A stretch of 64,000 bases of DNA from CAVTWS01 sp963738445 (lineage in GTDB: Bacteria; Actinomycetota; Acidimicrobiia; Acidimicrobiales; SHLQ01): contig CAVTWS010000023.1 of NCBI GenBank assembly GCA_963738445.1, positions 62,001 through 126,000 of the forward strand, in the 5' to 3' direction. A model generated the notes under the pieces. That model saw only the letters and a list, made by a program, of their open reading frames with translations. It did no database searches and was not told where the DNA came from. The translations under genes were made by a program, and so were the position numbers. This document shows positions 9,719 to 18,802 of this stretch, piece after piece (the first letter of the stretch is position 1; each line of letters starts with the position of its first letter).

Positions 9719-9862
9719 AGACCAGTCGGGGCCGTGATGTCACAGGGCTCTGTCACGCTGATGATGCGGTCTGACCAGCATGAGGAGGACCGACGATGAG
9801 ACATCGACATCAGCGGGCACGATGAAGCCTCGGGGCCCGCATCTGCGGCGACCGCGACCGGC

Positions 9863-11506
9863 TCACGCCGGCGGTTCGAGCGTGCCCTCGTGGAGTTGCT
9901 GGCGCAGCCGGAACTTCTGCACCTTGCCGGACGCGGTGCGCGGGAAGTCGAGCACCTGGTAAAGGGCTTCGGGCCACTTCTGTTTGGCCAGGCCGGCCTC
10001 GCCCAGATGCTCCTGCACTTCGGCGAGCGACGGGGGGTCGGCGTCCTCCCGGAGCCGGTACACCGCCGCCGCGCGCTCGCCGAGCCGGTCGTGCGGTTCG
10101 GCCACCACCGCGACCTCGGCGATGCCGGCCATCTGGAGCAACAGCTCCTCGACCTCCTGGGCCGAGATGTTCTCCCCGCCCCGGATGATGATGTCGGAGA
10201 TGCGGTCGGTGATCGACAGGAAGCCGTCGGCGTCGAGCACGCCGACATCGCCGGTGTGGTACCAACCCTCGTCGTCGAACGCGCTGGCCGTGAGCTCGGG
10301 GTCGGTGTAGCCGAGGAACAGCTCGGGCCCCCGGCACAGGATCTGGCCCTCCTCGTCGAGGCGGACCTCGACCCCGGGGAGCGGTTTCCCGTCTGTCGTG
10401 AGCCGCTTCACCTCCGATTCGGCGATGGTGGAGCCGGTGATCGACGGGTGCTCGGTGCTCCCGTACGACCGGAACGCGGTGATGCCGAGCCTCGTCGCCC
10501 GGTCGGTCACGGCCACCGGGACCGGTGACCCGCCCAGACCCGCGTAGGGCATGAGGGCGAGGTGGTCGGCGGAGAAGTCCGGGTGATCGAGCAGGCTGGT
10601 CAGGAAGTAGGTCGACCCGCCGCCCATGCCGATGTTCTCCTGCACCATGACCCGCAGCACCTCGCCGGGGTTCCAGACGTCGATCAGGTGGATCGAGTCA
10701 CCCCGGATCAGCGAGCAGAGCAGCGCGCCGAGCATGCCGATGAAGTGGCCGACGGGTGCACCCGTGATGTTGGGCGGGCCATCGGCCGGGCTCATGGCGC
10801 TGAGCTGACGGGCCTCGAAGCCGAGGGTGCGATGCGAGTGGATGACGCCTTTGGGATTGCGGGTCGTGCCGGAGGTGAAGGCGACGATGGCCGGCGAGTC
10901 CGGGTCGACGGCGACGGGTCCGGTGATCGGTTCGGCATCGAGCAGCTGTTCGAAGGGCACCCCACCCGCCGGGAGCTCGGCGGAATCCGGGGCGTCGACG
11001 ATCGCCCAGGGCACGCCTCGGGCGGCGAGCATCTCGGCGTAGTCACCGACGAAGTCCGAGCGGCCGAACCGGTGGGGCGTGATGACCAGCGCCGGGTCGG
11101 TCGCCTCGAGGATGTACGCCAGCTCCTTCGGTCCGTAGAAGTGGACGACGGGCACGAGCACGGCTCCTGCGTAAGCAGTGCCCCAGAAGGTGATGGCCGC
11201 CTCGACCCAATTCGGCAGCTGGAAGACCACGACGTCGCCCGGGCCGATTCCCCGATCCGCCAGCGATCGGGCGAACGAGCGCGCCGCCCGATCGATCTCG
11301 CCGATGGTGCCTCGCCACGGCCGGACGTCGGAGTGGACCACGAACGAGTCCTGCGCCATGGCGGCCAGCCCCCGCTCGACCAGGTCGCCGAGCGAATCGT
11401 CGGTCCACCACCCCTCGGCGGTGTAGCGCGCCACCAACTCGTCGGGCACGGTTCGCAGCTGCCACCGTCCGGTCGTCTCGTCGTGTCGATCCCCCATGCG
11501 CGGCAC
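9863..11506 (-). CDS. Acyl-CoA synthetase, AMP-dependent ligase family
   Basis: An intact 547-residue ANL-superfamily ligase. The phosphate-binding loop is FTSGTTRNPKG, with Asn where Gly/Arg is usual. It is followed by FRSYGSTEHPS (ATP/substrate loop), GWYHTGDVGVLD (the Asp that binds ribose), DRISDIIIRGGENIS (hinge), and PRTASGKVQKF with the C-terminal catalytic Lys. The enzyme should form an acyl-AMP and then an acyl-CoA from a carboxylic acid. It is transcribed divergently from the P450 at 11604 with about 97 bases between. The adjoining P450-ferredoxin-ligase set suggests an oxidised cyclic or branched acid as substrate; that is inference. Confidence 0.88.
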   Translation of the reverse strand: MPRMGDRHDETTGRWQLRTVPDELVARYTAEGWWTDDSLGDLVERGLAAMAQDSFVVHSDVRPWRGTIGEIDRAARSFARSLADRGIGPGDVVVFQLPNWVEAAITFWGTAYAGAVLVPVVHFYGPKELAYILEATDPALVITPHRFGRSDFVGDYAEMLAARGVPWAIVDAPDSAELPAGGVPFEQLLDAEPITGPVAVDPDSPAIVAFTSGTTRNPKGVIHSHRTLGFEARQLSAMSPADGPPNITGAPVGHFIGMLGALLCSLIRGDSIHLIDVWNPGEVLRVMVQENIGMGGGSTYFLTSLLDHPDFSADHLALMPYAGLGGSPVPVAVTDRATRLGITAFRSYGSTEHPSITGSTIAESEVKRLTTDGKPLPGVEVRLDEEGQILCRGPELFLGYTDPELTASAFDDEGWYHTGDVGVLDADGFLSITDRISDIIIRGGENISAQEVEELLLQMAGIAEVAVVAEPHDRLGERAAAVYRLREDADPPSLAEVQEHLGEAGLAKQKWPEALYQVLDFPRTASGKVQKFRLRQQLHEGTLEPPA

Positions 11507-11603
11507 TGTACCGCCACCGGCCGAACGGCAACTGACGACGTCGGCTCACCGGCTTCCTCGGCGTGCAGGGATTAACGTCGAGCCGAACCCAGGGGGTGAT
11601 GCC

Positions 11604-12962
11604 ATGACGATCGCTGATCGCGAGGCCAGAGACCGATCGGACCGCACCGTCGACTTCGATCAGCACACGACGCAATATCGAGCCGAGTTCCCGGAGATCG
11701 GCCACGCCATCCGGGAGGTCTGCCCGGTCGCGTGGAGCCCGAACCACGGCGGGTTCTGGGTGGTGACCGGGCACGACCAGCTCACCGAGATGGCCAAACA
11801 CTGGGAGCTCGTGTCGAACCACCACGATGTCGACGGCAGCCGTCCCGGATTCGACGGCATCACCATCCCGTCGCGGGGCGGCGGCGCCTACGGCGGATTC
11901 CTCGAGATGGACCCGCCCGACCTGCTCGACTACCGCAAGGTGCTCAACCCGCACCTTTCTCCCGCGGCCGTCAAACCGTGGGGTCCGCTCGTCGAGGACC
12001 TCACGTCGGCGTGCATCGATGATGTCATCGAGACCGGTCGCGTCGACTTCGTCGACGACCTCGCCAACGTCGTCCCTGCGGTGCTGACCATGGGCATGCT
12101 CGGCCTGCCGCTGGCTGACTGGGTCGTCTACTGCGACCCGATCCACGCCCAGGTGTACACGCCCCCGACCAGCCCCGATTTCCCACGGGTCATGGAACAG
12201 ACGATGGCCATGGTGACTCGCCTGACCGAATGCGTCGCCGAGATCCGCCAGACCCGCACACCGGGCATGATCCAGGCCCTGGTCGACGCCGACTTCGACG
12301 GTCGGTCGCTACCGGACCAGGGCATCATCAGCACCGTCAGCCTGCTCATGGGTGGTGGGTTCGACACGACCACGTCGTTGCTGGCGGGTGCGCTCGACTG
12401 GCTCGACCGCCACCCCGCCGAGCGACCGCGTCTGCTCACCCAGGAAGGTCTGATCGACACCGCCACCGAGGAGTTCCTGCGCTGGTTCACGCCGGCTCAG
12501 GGCGGCGGGCGCACGATCACCCAGGACTGCACGATCGGGGGCTACGAGTTCAAGGCGCTCGACCGGGTGTTCATGTCCTACGCGCTCAGCAACCACGACC
12601 CGGCCGTGTTCGAGGACCCCGACGAGATCGTGCTCGACCGTTGGCCCAACCGCCACGCCGCCTTCGGCATGGGCGTCCATCGCTGCATCGGCTCCAACCT
12701 GGCCCGCCAGGGCTTCAAGGTCATGCTCACCCAGGTGCTCGAGCGGTTGCCCGATTTCTGCGTCGAGCGCGAGGGCGTGGTCCAGTACGAGAGCATCGGC
12801 ACGATCAACGGGTACCAGCACGTGCCCGCCACGTTCACCCCCGGGGCGCGGCTCGGCCCGTCGGTCGCCACCGTCATCGAACGATGGCAGGCCCGGCTCG
12901 ACACCGAGCCCATCATCATGAGGGGCCCTGACCGCCCCGAGGAGCGAGGGGTGCACGCATGA
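11604..12962 (+). CDS. Cytochrome P450
   Basis: A 452-residue soluble bacterial P450. The I-helix motif is GGGFDTTTS (oxygen activation), the ExxR motif is EEFLR, and the heme loop is FGMGVHRCIGSN with the thiolate ligand at about Cys361. The start ATG at 11604 follows AGGGGGTGATGCC; longer open frame upstream lacks P450 sequence. The TGA overlaps the ATG of the ferredoxin gene (ATGA), so this is almost certainly a two-component set made in fixed ratio. The family hydroxylates unactivated carbons of fatty acids, terpenes or steroids. Confidence 0.9.
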   Translation: MTIADREARDRSDRTVDFDQHTTQYRAEFPEIGHAIREVCPVAWSPNHGGFWVVTGHDQLTEMAKHWELVSNHHDVDGSRPGFDGITIPSRGGGAYGGFLEMDPPDLLDYRKVLNPHLSPAAVKPWGPLVEDLTSACIDDVIETGRVDFVDDLANVVPAVLTMGMLGLPLADWVVYCDPIHAQVYTPPTSPDFPRVMEQTMAMVTRLTECVAEIRQTRTPGMIQALVDADFDGRSLPDQGIISTVSLLMGGGFDTTTSLLAGALDWLDRHPAERPRLLTQEGLIDTATEEFLRWFTPAQGGGRTITQDCTIGGYEFKALDRVFMSYALSNHDPAVFEDPDEIVLDRWPNRHAAFGMGVHRCIGSNLARQGFKVMLTQVLERLPDFCVEREGVVQYESIGTINGYQHVPATFTPGARLGPSVATVIERWQARLDTEPIIMRGPDRPEERGVHA

Positions 12963-13153
12963 AGGTCCGGGTCGACGAGACGATCTGCCAGGGTCACACC
13001 CTGTGCGCCATGACCGCGCCGGACATCTTCCACTTGCGCGACGACGATGGCCACGCCTACGTCGTGGTCGACGAGCCCGTCGGCGCCCAGGCCGAGCAGG
13101 CCCGGCGAGCGGCCGAGGGGTGCCCGGAGCGGGCCATACTCATCGTCGAGTGA
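12959..13153 (+). CDS. Small [3Fe-4S]-type ferredoxin, P450 partner
   Basis: A 64-residue acidic ferredoxin. Only three cluster cysteines are present: Cys10 and Cys16 in CQGHTLC and Cys55 in EGCPERA. His13 occupies the place of the second cysteine of a 4Fe-4S ferredoxin. This pattern is typical of actinobacterial ferredoxins that pass electrons to P450s. It overlaps the P450 stop by 4 bases, which supports that role. A ferredoxin reductase is not present in the window. Confidence 0.88.
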   Translation: MKVRVDETICQGHTLCAMTAPDIFHLRDDDGHAYVVVDEPVGAQAEQARRAAEGCPERAILIVE

Positions 13154-13188
13154 GACCATTCTCATCCTGGAACGAGTGAGGTCGCCCG

Positions 13189-14805
13189 ATGATCCAGCAC
13201 CCTTCCGTGTTCGCGGAGGCCCACCCCGAACGCGCCGCCATCGTCATGGGCGACTCCGGACGGGTGGTCACCTACGCCGAGCTCGATGCTCGATCGAACC
13301 AGGTCGCCCACCTGCTCCGGCGCTCGGGGCTGGAGGTCGGCTCGCACTTCGCGCTGCTGCTCGAGAACCGGGTCGAGTTCCTCGAGGTCATGTGGGGTGC
13401 GCTACGGGCCGGGGTGTACGTCACCCCGATCAACTGGCACCTCAACGCGTCCGAAGTCGCCTACGTCGTCAACGACTGCGGCGCATCGATGCTGGTCGGC
13501 TCAGCGCCGCTGCTGCGGGCCCTGGAGGGTGAGACGCTCGCCGTGCCGCCCGGCCGCCGGCTTGCCGTCGGCGGAACGGTCGCGGGGACCATCGACTACG
13601 AGGCCGCGTTGGCCGGCTGCCCCGACACGCCCATCGCCGACGAGTGCGAAGGCCAGTTCATGTTCTACTCGTCGGGAACGACGGGTCGTCCCAAGGGCAT
13701 CAAGCCGCCGACGGTCGGCGGGCCGCTCGGCGAGGGAAACAGCTTCACCGGCCTCATGGGCGGGCTCTTCGGCATCGGTGAGGACGCCGTGTACCTCACC
13801 CCGGCGCCGATGTACCACGCCGCCCCGGCGGGCTGGACCACCGGGGTGCACCGCCTCGGTGGCACCGCGGTGATCATGGAACGATTCGACCCGCGTCACA
13901 CGCTGGCTCTCATCGAGAAGCACGCGGTCACGCACGTCCAGTTCGTCCCGACCCACATGGTGCGGCTCCTCAAACTGCCCGAAGAGGACCGGACCGGGTT
14001 CGATCTGTCGAGCCTGCGCAAGGTGATCCACGCCGCCGCGCCGTGCCCTCCGGACGTCAAGCGGGCCTGCATCGACTGGTGGGGTCCCGTTGTCGAGGAG
14101 TACTACTCCGGCAGCGAAGGGGCCGGGTTCTGCTACATCGGCTCGGAGGACTGGTTGGCGCACCCGGGGTCGGTCGGCCGGTCGTTGCTCGGTGTCGCTC
14201 ACATCGTCGACGAGGACGGCCACGAGCTCCCGACCCGGGCCGAGGGCCACGTGTGGTTCGAGTCCCCGAACCGCTTCGAGTACCACCAGGACCCCGCCAA
14301 GACCGCCGCGGCGTTCAACGAGCGGGGCTGGAGCTCGCTCGGTGATGTCGGGTGGCTCGACGAGGAAGGATTCCTCTACCTCACGGACCGGGTGTCGAAC
14401 ATGATCATCTCCGGGGGCGTCAACATCTACCCCCGCGAGGTGGAGGACGTGCTGGTGCTCCACCCGGCCGTCGGCGATGTCGCCGTCGTCGGTGTCGTTC
14501 ATCCCGAGATGGGCGAGACGGTTCGAGCCGTGGTGCAACGGGCCGACCAGGCCAGTACCGAGGCCGCCCGGGCCGACCAGGCCAGTACCGAGGCCGCCCG
14601 GGCCGACCAGGCCAGTGCCGACGGCGCGTTGGCCGAGGAGCTGATCTCGTTGTGTCGTGAGCGGTTGGCACACTACAAGTGCCCCTCGACCGTGGCGTTC
14701 GTCAACACGGTGCCCCGGCTCCCGACCGGCAAGCTGGCCAAACGCCTCCTCGAGGAGTGGGTGCGCGAGCCGTTCGCCGACGGTCAGGTCTGGGCGCGCG
14801 CCTGA
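13189..14805 (+). CDS. Acyl-CoA synthetase, AMP-dependent ligase family
   Basis: A 538-residue ligase in the same direction as the P450 and ferredoxin, 35 bases after the latter. Motifs: FYSSGTTGRPKG (P-loop), YYSGSEGAG, GWSSLGDVGWLDEEG, DRVSNMIISGGVNIYP (hinge) and PRLPTGKLAKR (catalytic Lys). It resembles ligases for bicyclic or long-chain carboxylates. In the mobile C-terminal domain, between the hinge and the catalytic lysine, a ten-residue unit ADQASTEAAR is repeated in tandem (30-bp units from 14541), lengthening a surface loop without breaking the frame. Likely co-transcribed with the P450. Confidence 0.88.
   Translation: MIQHPSVFAEAHPERAAIVMGDSGRVVTYAELDARSNQVAHLLRRSGLEVGSHFALLLENRVEFLEVMWGALRAGVYVTPINWHLNASEVAYVVNDCGASMLVGSAPLLRALEGETLAVPPGRRLAVGGTVAGTIDYEAALAGCPDTPIADECEGQFMFYSSGTTGRPKGIKPPTVGGPLGEGNSFTGLMGGLFGIGEDAVYLTPAPMYHAAPAGWTTGVHRLGGTAVIMERFDPRHTLALIEKHAVTHVQFVPTHMVRLLKLPEEDRTGFDLSSLRKVIHAAAPCPPDVKRACIDWWGPVVEEYYSGSEGAGFCYIGSEDWLAHPGSVGRSLLGVAHIVDEDGHELPTRAEGHVWFESPNRFEYHQDPAKTAAAFNERGWSSLGDVGWLDEEGFLYLTDRVSNMIISGGVNIYPREVEDVLVLHPAVGDVAVVGVVHPEMGETVRAVVQRADQASTEAARADQASTEAARADQASADGALAEELISLCRERLAHYKCPSTVAFVNTVPRLPTGKLAKRLLEEWVREPFADGQVWARA
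14541..14630. repeat. Tandem 30-bp in-frame repeats inside a ligase gene
   Basis: Two identical 30-bp units (14541-14570, 14571-14600) and a third that matches for its first 16 bases and then diverges (from 14601). Each encodes about ADQASTEAAR. The insertion is in the C-terminal subdomain and keeps the frame. Confidence 0.9.
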
Positions 14806-14824
14806 CCGAGAACGTCCGCCCGGC

Positions 14825-15802
14825 TCAGCCGGCCGACCGCCCGGTTCGGGCCCGGATGAAGGCCCCGGCTTCCACGAAGGCGTCGATCGACTCCGGAAGC
14901 TCCGGACCCATCACCACCCACATGTGGATCACATCCTCGAACTCGTGCGCGGTGACGTCGACGCCCGCCGCTCGCGCCCGCTCCACGATGCGTCGGGCGT
15001 CGTCGAGCAGCGCTTCGCGGGTGCCGACCTGCACCAGCAGCGGTGGGAGCCCGGTCAGGTCGGCGTAGAGCGGCGAGGCCAACGGTGTGGTCGGGTCGGC
15101 GCCCGCGAGGTACACGGAGGCCATCATCCGCAACCCGGCGCCGTCGACGATCGGGTCATCGACCGTGTCGGCCGACGACCCGGTCACCGCCAGGTCCGTC
15201 CACGGCGAGATGCACACCGCGGCGGCGGGGAGGCGGTCGCCGCGGTCACGCAACGAGACGAGACCGCACAGGACCAGGCCACCGCCGGCGGAATCGCCCA
15301 CCAAGGCGATCTGCTCCGGGGCCGTGCCGTCGGCGACGAGCGCCCGATACACGGCGACGAGATCCTCCACGGGCGCCGGGAACGGGTGCTCGGGCGCGCG
15401 CCGGTAGTCGACGCTGACACAACGACACGCACTCGTCCGCGCGAGCGCCGCGGCGACGGCCAGGTGGGTCCGGGCGGTCATCCAGATGTACCCGCCTCCG
15501 TGCAGGTAGACGACTGTCCCGACGCCGCCGCCTCGGGGCTCGACGACTGTGCCCATGGCGCCGCCGGCCCGGGGCTCGACGACTGTGCCCATGGCGCCGC
15601 CGGCCCGGGGCTCGACGACGAGGCACGGGACGCCGCCGATCACCTGGTCCTGCACGGCGAGATCGGTCGGGGTGGGTGGAACGGAGGCCGACTCCGTCGC
15701 TCGACTGGCCGCGAACGCTTCGGCGGTCGGCGCCACCGAGGGTGTCCGCGGGCCGGCGGCGATCAGGGTGGCCACCAGGGCCTCGTGGTCCGGACTGGGC
15801 AC
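14825..15802 (-). CDS. Alpha/beta hydrolase (hormone-sensitive-lipase-like esterase)
   Basis: A 325-residue esterase of the HSL group. The oxyanion motif is YLHGGGYIW, the nucleophile elbow GDSAGG, followed by SPWTDL and a late catalytic Asp/His region (LLVQVGTREALLDDA; FEDVIHMW). The enzyme should cleave short or medium acyl esters. Just before the HGGG motif the 12-residue unit VVEPRAGGAMGT is present twice exactly, then as an 11-residue variant. This extends the strand-loop in front of the active site. Convergent with the ligase (stop to stop 19 bases). Confidence 0.88.
   Translation of the reverse strand: MPSPDHEALVATLIAAGPRTPSVAPTAEAFAASRATESASVPPTPTDLAVQDQVIGGVPCLVVEPRAGGAMGTVVEPRAGGAMGTVVEPRGGGVGTVVYLHGGGYIWMTARTHLAVAAALARTSACRCVSVDYRRAPEHPFPAPVEDLVAVYRALVADGTAPEQIALVGDSAGGGLVLCGLVSLRDRGDRLPAAAVCISPWTDLAVTGSSADTVDDPIVDGAGLRMMASVYLAGADPTTPLASPLYADLTGLPPLLVQVGTREALLDDARRIVERARAAGVDVTAHEFEDVIHMWVVMGPELPESIDAFVEAGAFIRARTGRSAG
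15535..15618. repeat. Exact 36-bp tandem duplication inside an esterase gene
   Basis: A 36-bp unit at 15535-15570 is repeated exactly at 15571-15606, with the first 12 bases of a third copy following. In protein it is a 12-residue VVEPRAGGAMGT duplication before the oxyanion loop. Confidence 0.92.
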
Positions 15803-15911
15803 GGTTCACGCCTCCGGGGCCGTCGGTCGCCGTGAACCCAACCCCCGTTGGGGTCAGGTGACGCGGTCGCAACACCGTCTCGATCGATCGGTCCAATTAA
15901 CCTCCCGGTCC

Positions 15912-17079
15912 ATGGACCTCGCACTGACCGACGCCGAACAGGAGCTCGTGGGGCTGTGCCGCGGGTTCGCCCAACGCGAAGATCGCGGTGCGGGCGCCGG
16001 CCGCCTGGGACGACGCCCGCTGCCCGACCGACCTGTTGCGGGAGATGGGTGAGCTCGGCCTGCTGGGCATGCTCGTGCCCGAGGAATGGGGCGGGATCGG
16101 CATGTCGACCGTCGGTTTCGTGGCCGCCATGGAGCAGATCGGCCGGGCCGACCAGTCCGTGGCCGCCGCCTGGCAGGCCCATGTGACCATCGGCTCGCTG
16201 CCCCTCCTGCTGTTCGGCAACGACTCCCAGCGTGAGCGGTGGCTGCGGCCCCTCGCCGAAGGTCGGGTGCTCGGGGCGTTCGGCCTCACCGAACCCGACG
16301 CCGGCTCCGACGCCCGGGGCATCCGCACCCGGGCGGTTCGCCACGACGGCGGGTGGCTCATCAACGGCCGCAAGACGTTCATCTCCAACGCCGGGACGGA
16401 CATGTCGTTCGGCGTCACCTTGCTGGCCCGCACCGACCTCGACGGCGCCTCGTCGGGCGACGACGATCGCCGCGCCCGGTACGCCACGCTCGTCGTGGAG
16501 AAGGACACGCCGGGTTTCACCATGGGACCCAAGATGCGGGGCATCGGGTGGCGCGGGCTCGATACGCGCGAGCTCTACCTCGACGACGTCTGGGTCGACG
16601 ACGACCACCTCGTCGGTGACGCCGACCTCGGCCTCGGGCAGTTCCTGAGCACGCTGGAGGTCGGTCGCATCTCGATCGCCGCGCTGTCGTTGAGCCTGAC
16701 CCAGGCGGTGCTCGACCTGGCGCTCGACTACGCCCGCGAGCGCCAGCAGTTCGGCCAGCCCATCTCCAAGTTCCAGGCCATCCAGTTCAAGCTGGCCGAC
16801 ATCGCCACCGAGTTGGAGGCGGCCCGCTGGCTCACCTACCGCGCCGCCTACCTGCGTGACAGTGGCCAGCCCTTTCTGAAGGAGGCGTCCATGGCCAAGC
16901 TCAAAGCCAGTCGGCTGGCCGTGTCGGCGGCCTCGGAGGCCGTGCAGATCCACGGCGGGCTCGGCTACATGCTCGACACCCCGGTCGCCCGCTTCTACTG
17001 CGACGCCAAGGTGCTCGAGATCGGCGAAGGGACCAACGAGATCCAGCACGTCGTGATCGCCCGCGCCCTCGGGTGCTGA
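15912..17079 (+). CDS. Acyl-CoA dehydrogenase, one frameshift near N-terminus
   Basis: From ATG 15912 the frame reads MDLALTDAEQELVGLCRGFA and then shifts near 15980. Removing one base in CGCGAAGATCGCG joins it to the long frame that runs to 17079. The rest is a complete acyl-CoA dehydrogenase: LLREMGELGLLGMLVPEEWG, FGLTEPDAGSD (FAD/substrate loop), INGRKTFISNAG, ARERQQFGQPISKFQAIQ, VQIHGGLGYM and EIGEGTNEIQ, which carries the catalytic Glu position of the SCAD/isovaleryl-type group. It introduces the alpha-beta double bond with FAD, passing electrons to ETF. It starts divergently from the esterase and is followed by an SDR after 68 bases. Confidence 0.82.
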
Positions 17080-17114
17080 CAGGGACGAGTGGTCCACCCG
17101 ACCCGTCCGGTGCT

Positions 17115-17147
17115 GTACTGGTCGGTACAAGATTGGCCGGTACGAAG
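17115..17147. promoter_or_regulatory. Repeat-bearing promoter region before SDR, possible operator
   Basis: GTACTGGTCGGTAC (17115-17128) is flanked by GTAC arms. TGGTCGGTACAAG (17119-17131) is repeated as TGGCCGGTACGAAG (17134-17147), a 15-bp period, ending at the ATG of the SDR. Such arrays often bind TetR-type regulators of acyl-CoA catabolism; no partner can be assigned. Confidence 0.3.
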
Positions 17148-17939
17148 ATGGACGACCCCGAGCGACCACAGATCGAGATCCCCTTCACCTTCCCCGCGCC
17201 GGGCGACGTGCAGGGCAAGCGGGTCGTCCTCACCGGCGCCAGCCGAGGGCTCGGCGAGGTGCTGGCCCACGCCTTCTCCCGGGCCGGCGCCAAGGTCGCC
17301 CTCGTCGCCCGGACCGAACGTGATCTCAAGGCCGTCGCCGACGCCCTCCCCGGCCCGAGCCTGCAGTTCAGCGGCGACGTCAGCGATTTCGATTTCAACG
17401 ATCGGGTCGCCGATGTCACCGTCGCCGAGTGGGGCGGGGTCGACGTGTGGATCGGGAACGCCGGAGTGTCCCCGATCGTCGCCGGTCCGACGGAGACCGA
17501 TCCCGACGTGTGGCGCCGCGTGCTCGACGTCAACCTCACCGGTCCGTTCCTCGGCGCCCGCGCCGCGGCTCGGGTCATGGACCGTGGCGGCCGCCTCGTC
17601 TTCACCGGATCCGTGCTGGGGGAGCGGCCCCGGAAGGGGCTGTCGGCCTACAGCGCCTCCAAGGCCGGGCTGGTCGGGATGGCCAAGGCGCTCGCCCTCG
17701 ACCTGGCGCCCGCCGGCATCACGGTCAACGTCGTGGCGCCCGGATGGTTCGATTCGCCGCTGGCGTCGGAGTGGATGGGCAACCCGGCCCTGGCCGGGTC
17801 CGTGGTCGCCCACACCGCCCAGCAACGCTGGGGCGACCCCCGTGACCTGGCCGGCGCGTACCTCTTCCTGGCGTCGGACGCGGCGGCTTTCGTCACCGGT
17901 GCGGTGCTCAGTGTCGACGGGGGGTACCTCCTTGTCTGA
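17148..17939 (+). CDS. Short-chain dehydrogenase/reductase
   Basis: A 263-residue classical SDR. The cofactor loop is TGASRGLG, the NAG motif is IGNAGVS, and the catalytic Ser/Tyr/Lys lie in FTGSVLG and YSASKAG. The C-terminal SVDGGYLLV is the usual dimer edge. Basic residues after the first strand (ARTERD) suggest NADP(H). The ATG at 17148 is preferred over upstream in-frame starts because SDR sequence begins only after it. The neighbouring acyl-CoA dehydrogenase and second SDR point to oxidation of a hydroxyl on an acyl-CoA or steroid-like ring. Confidence 0.87.
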   Translation: MDDPERPQIEIPFTFPAPGDVQGKRVVLTGASRGLGEVLAHAFSRAGAKVALVARTERDLKAVADALPGPSLQFSGDVSDFDFNDRVADVTVAEWGGVDVWIGNAGVSPIVAGPTETDPDVWRRVLDVNLTGPFLGARAAARVMDRGGRLVFTGSVLGERPRKGLSAYSASKAGLVGMAKALALDLAPAGITVNVVAPGWFDSPLASEWMGNPALAGSVVAHTAQQRWGDPRDLAGAYLFLASDAAAFVTGAVLSVDGGYLLV

Positions 17940-18742
17940 ATCAGCTGCGTCGACGGGAGCAGCATCGACGAAAGCAGGGGAGCCTCACTCGGGGGAGCCC
18001 GAGCTCGGGCCGCGGGTGATCGTGGTGAACGGGGCCGGGGGCACGCTCGGCGCCGCGCTCGTGCGCCAATTCGCGGGCGAACCCGGCACGGCGCTCGTCC
18101 TCAGCGACCTCAGCCAGGCGTCGCTCGACGCCAGCGTGGCCGGCCTGGCCGATCGATCGGGGATCGACACGATGCTGGCCGACGTGAGTGACCCCGCCCA
18201 GGTTCAGGCGATGGTCGACCGGGCGGTCGAGCTCCACGGCCGGCTCGACGTGCTGATCAGCAACGCGGGCGTGCTCTCGCCCAACGGTCGGATCCACAAC
18301 CTGACCGTCGACGACTGGGACCGGGCCTTCCGGGTCAACGTGATGGGCGCGGTCAACGGCATCACCGCGGCGGTGTCGGTGATGCGGCCCCAGAAGCGCG
18401 GTTCGATCGTGCTCACGGCGTCGGTCGCCGGGATGACCGCCTGGTCGCACGCTGGTCCGTACTGCGCCACCAAGGCGGCCGTGATCCAACTGGCCAAGGT
18501 GGCCGCGGTCGAATACCGCGCGCGACGGCATCCGGGTGAACTGCGTGTGCCCCGGGACCTTCCTGTCCGGCATCCACGACGGACTCCGGCCGGAAGCGAT
18601 CGACACCATCGCGGTCAAACACCCGCTGGGCCTGGGCTCGGCCGAGGACCTGGTCGGCGCCTACTCGTACCTGGCGAGCGACGCCTCGCGCTGGACGACC
18701 GGCTCGGCCATCGTCGTCGACGGCGGGTACGCCGCGCCCTGA
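17932..18742 (+). CDS. Short-chain dehydrogenase/reductase, one frameshift
   Basis: A second SDR overlapping the first by 8 bases, probably from a TTG at 17932 (translation coupled). The motifs VVNGAGGTLGAALV, ISNAGVLSPNGR and TASVAGMT...YCATKAAV are in the first frame. After AAVEY the frame is lost at 18515-18520 (TACCGCGCGC); dropping one C joins it to RDGIRVNCVCPGTFLSGIHD and the end IVVDGGYAAP at 18742. With this repair the protein is about 270 residues, normal length. Probably NAD(P)-dependent alcohol oxidation in the same pathway as its neighbour. Confidence 0.78.
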
Positions 18743-18802
18743 ACGGCGGGTCCGGGTGGCGCTCGTACCCGAGCGACGAGGAGTCGACGCGAGGTCGCCG
18801 GT

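Noticed and set aside
11507..11603. Possible operator in the divergent gap between ligase and P450
   Set aside because: I found no convincing inverted or direct repeat; only a short AT-richer GGATTAACG patch.
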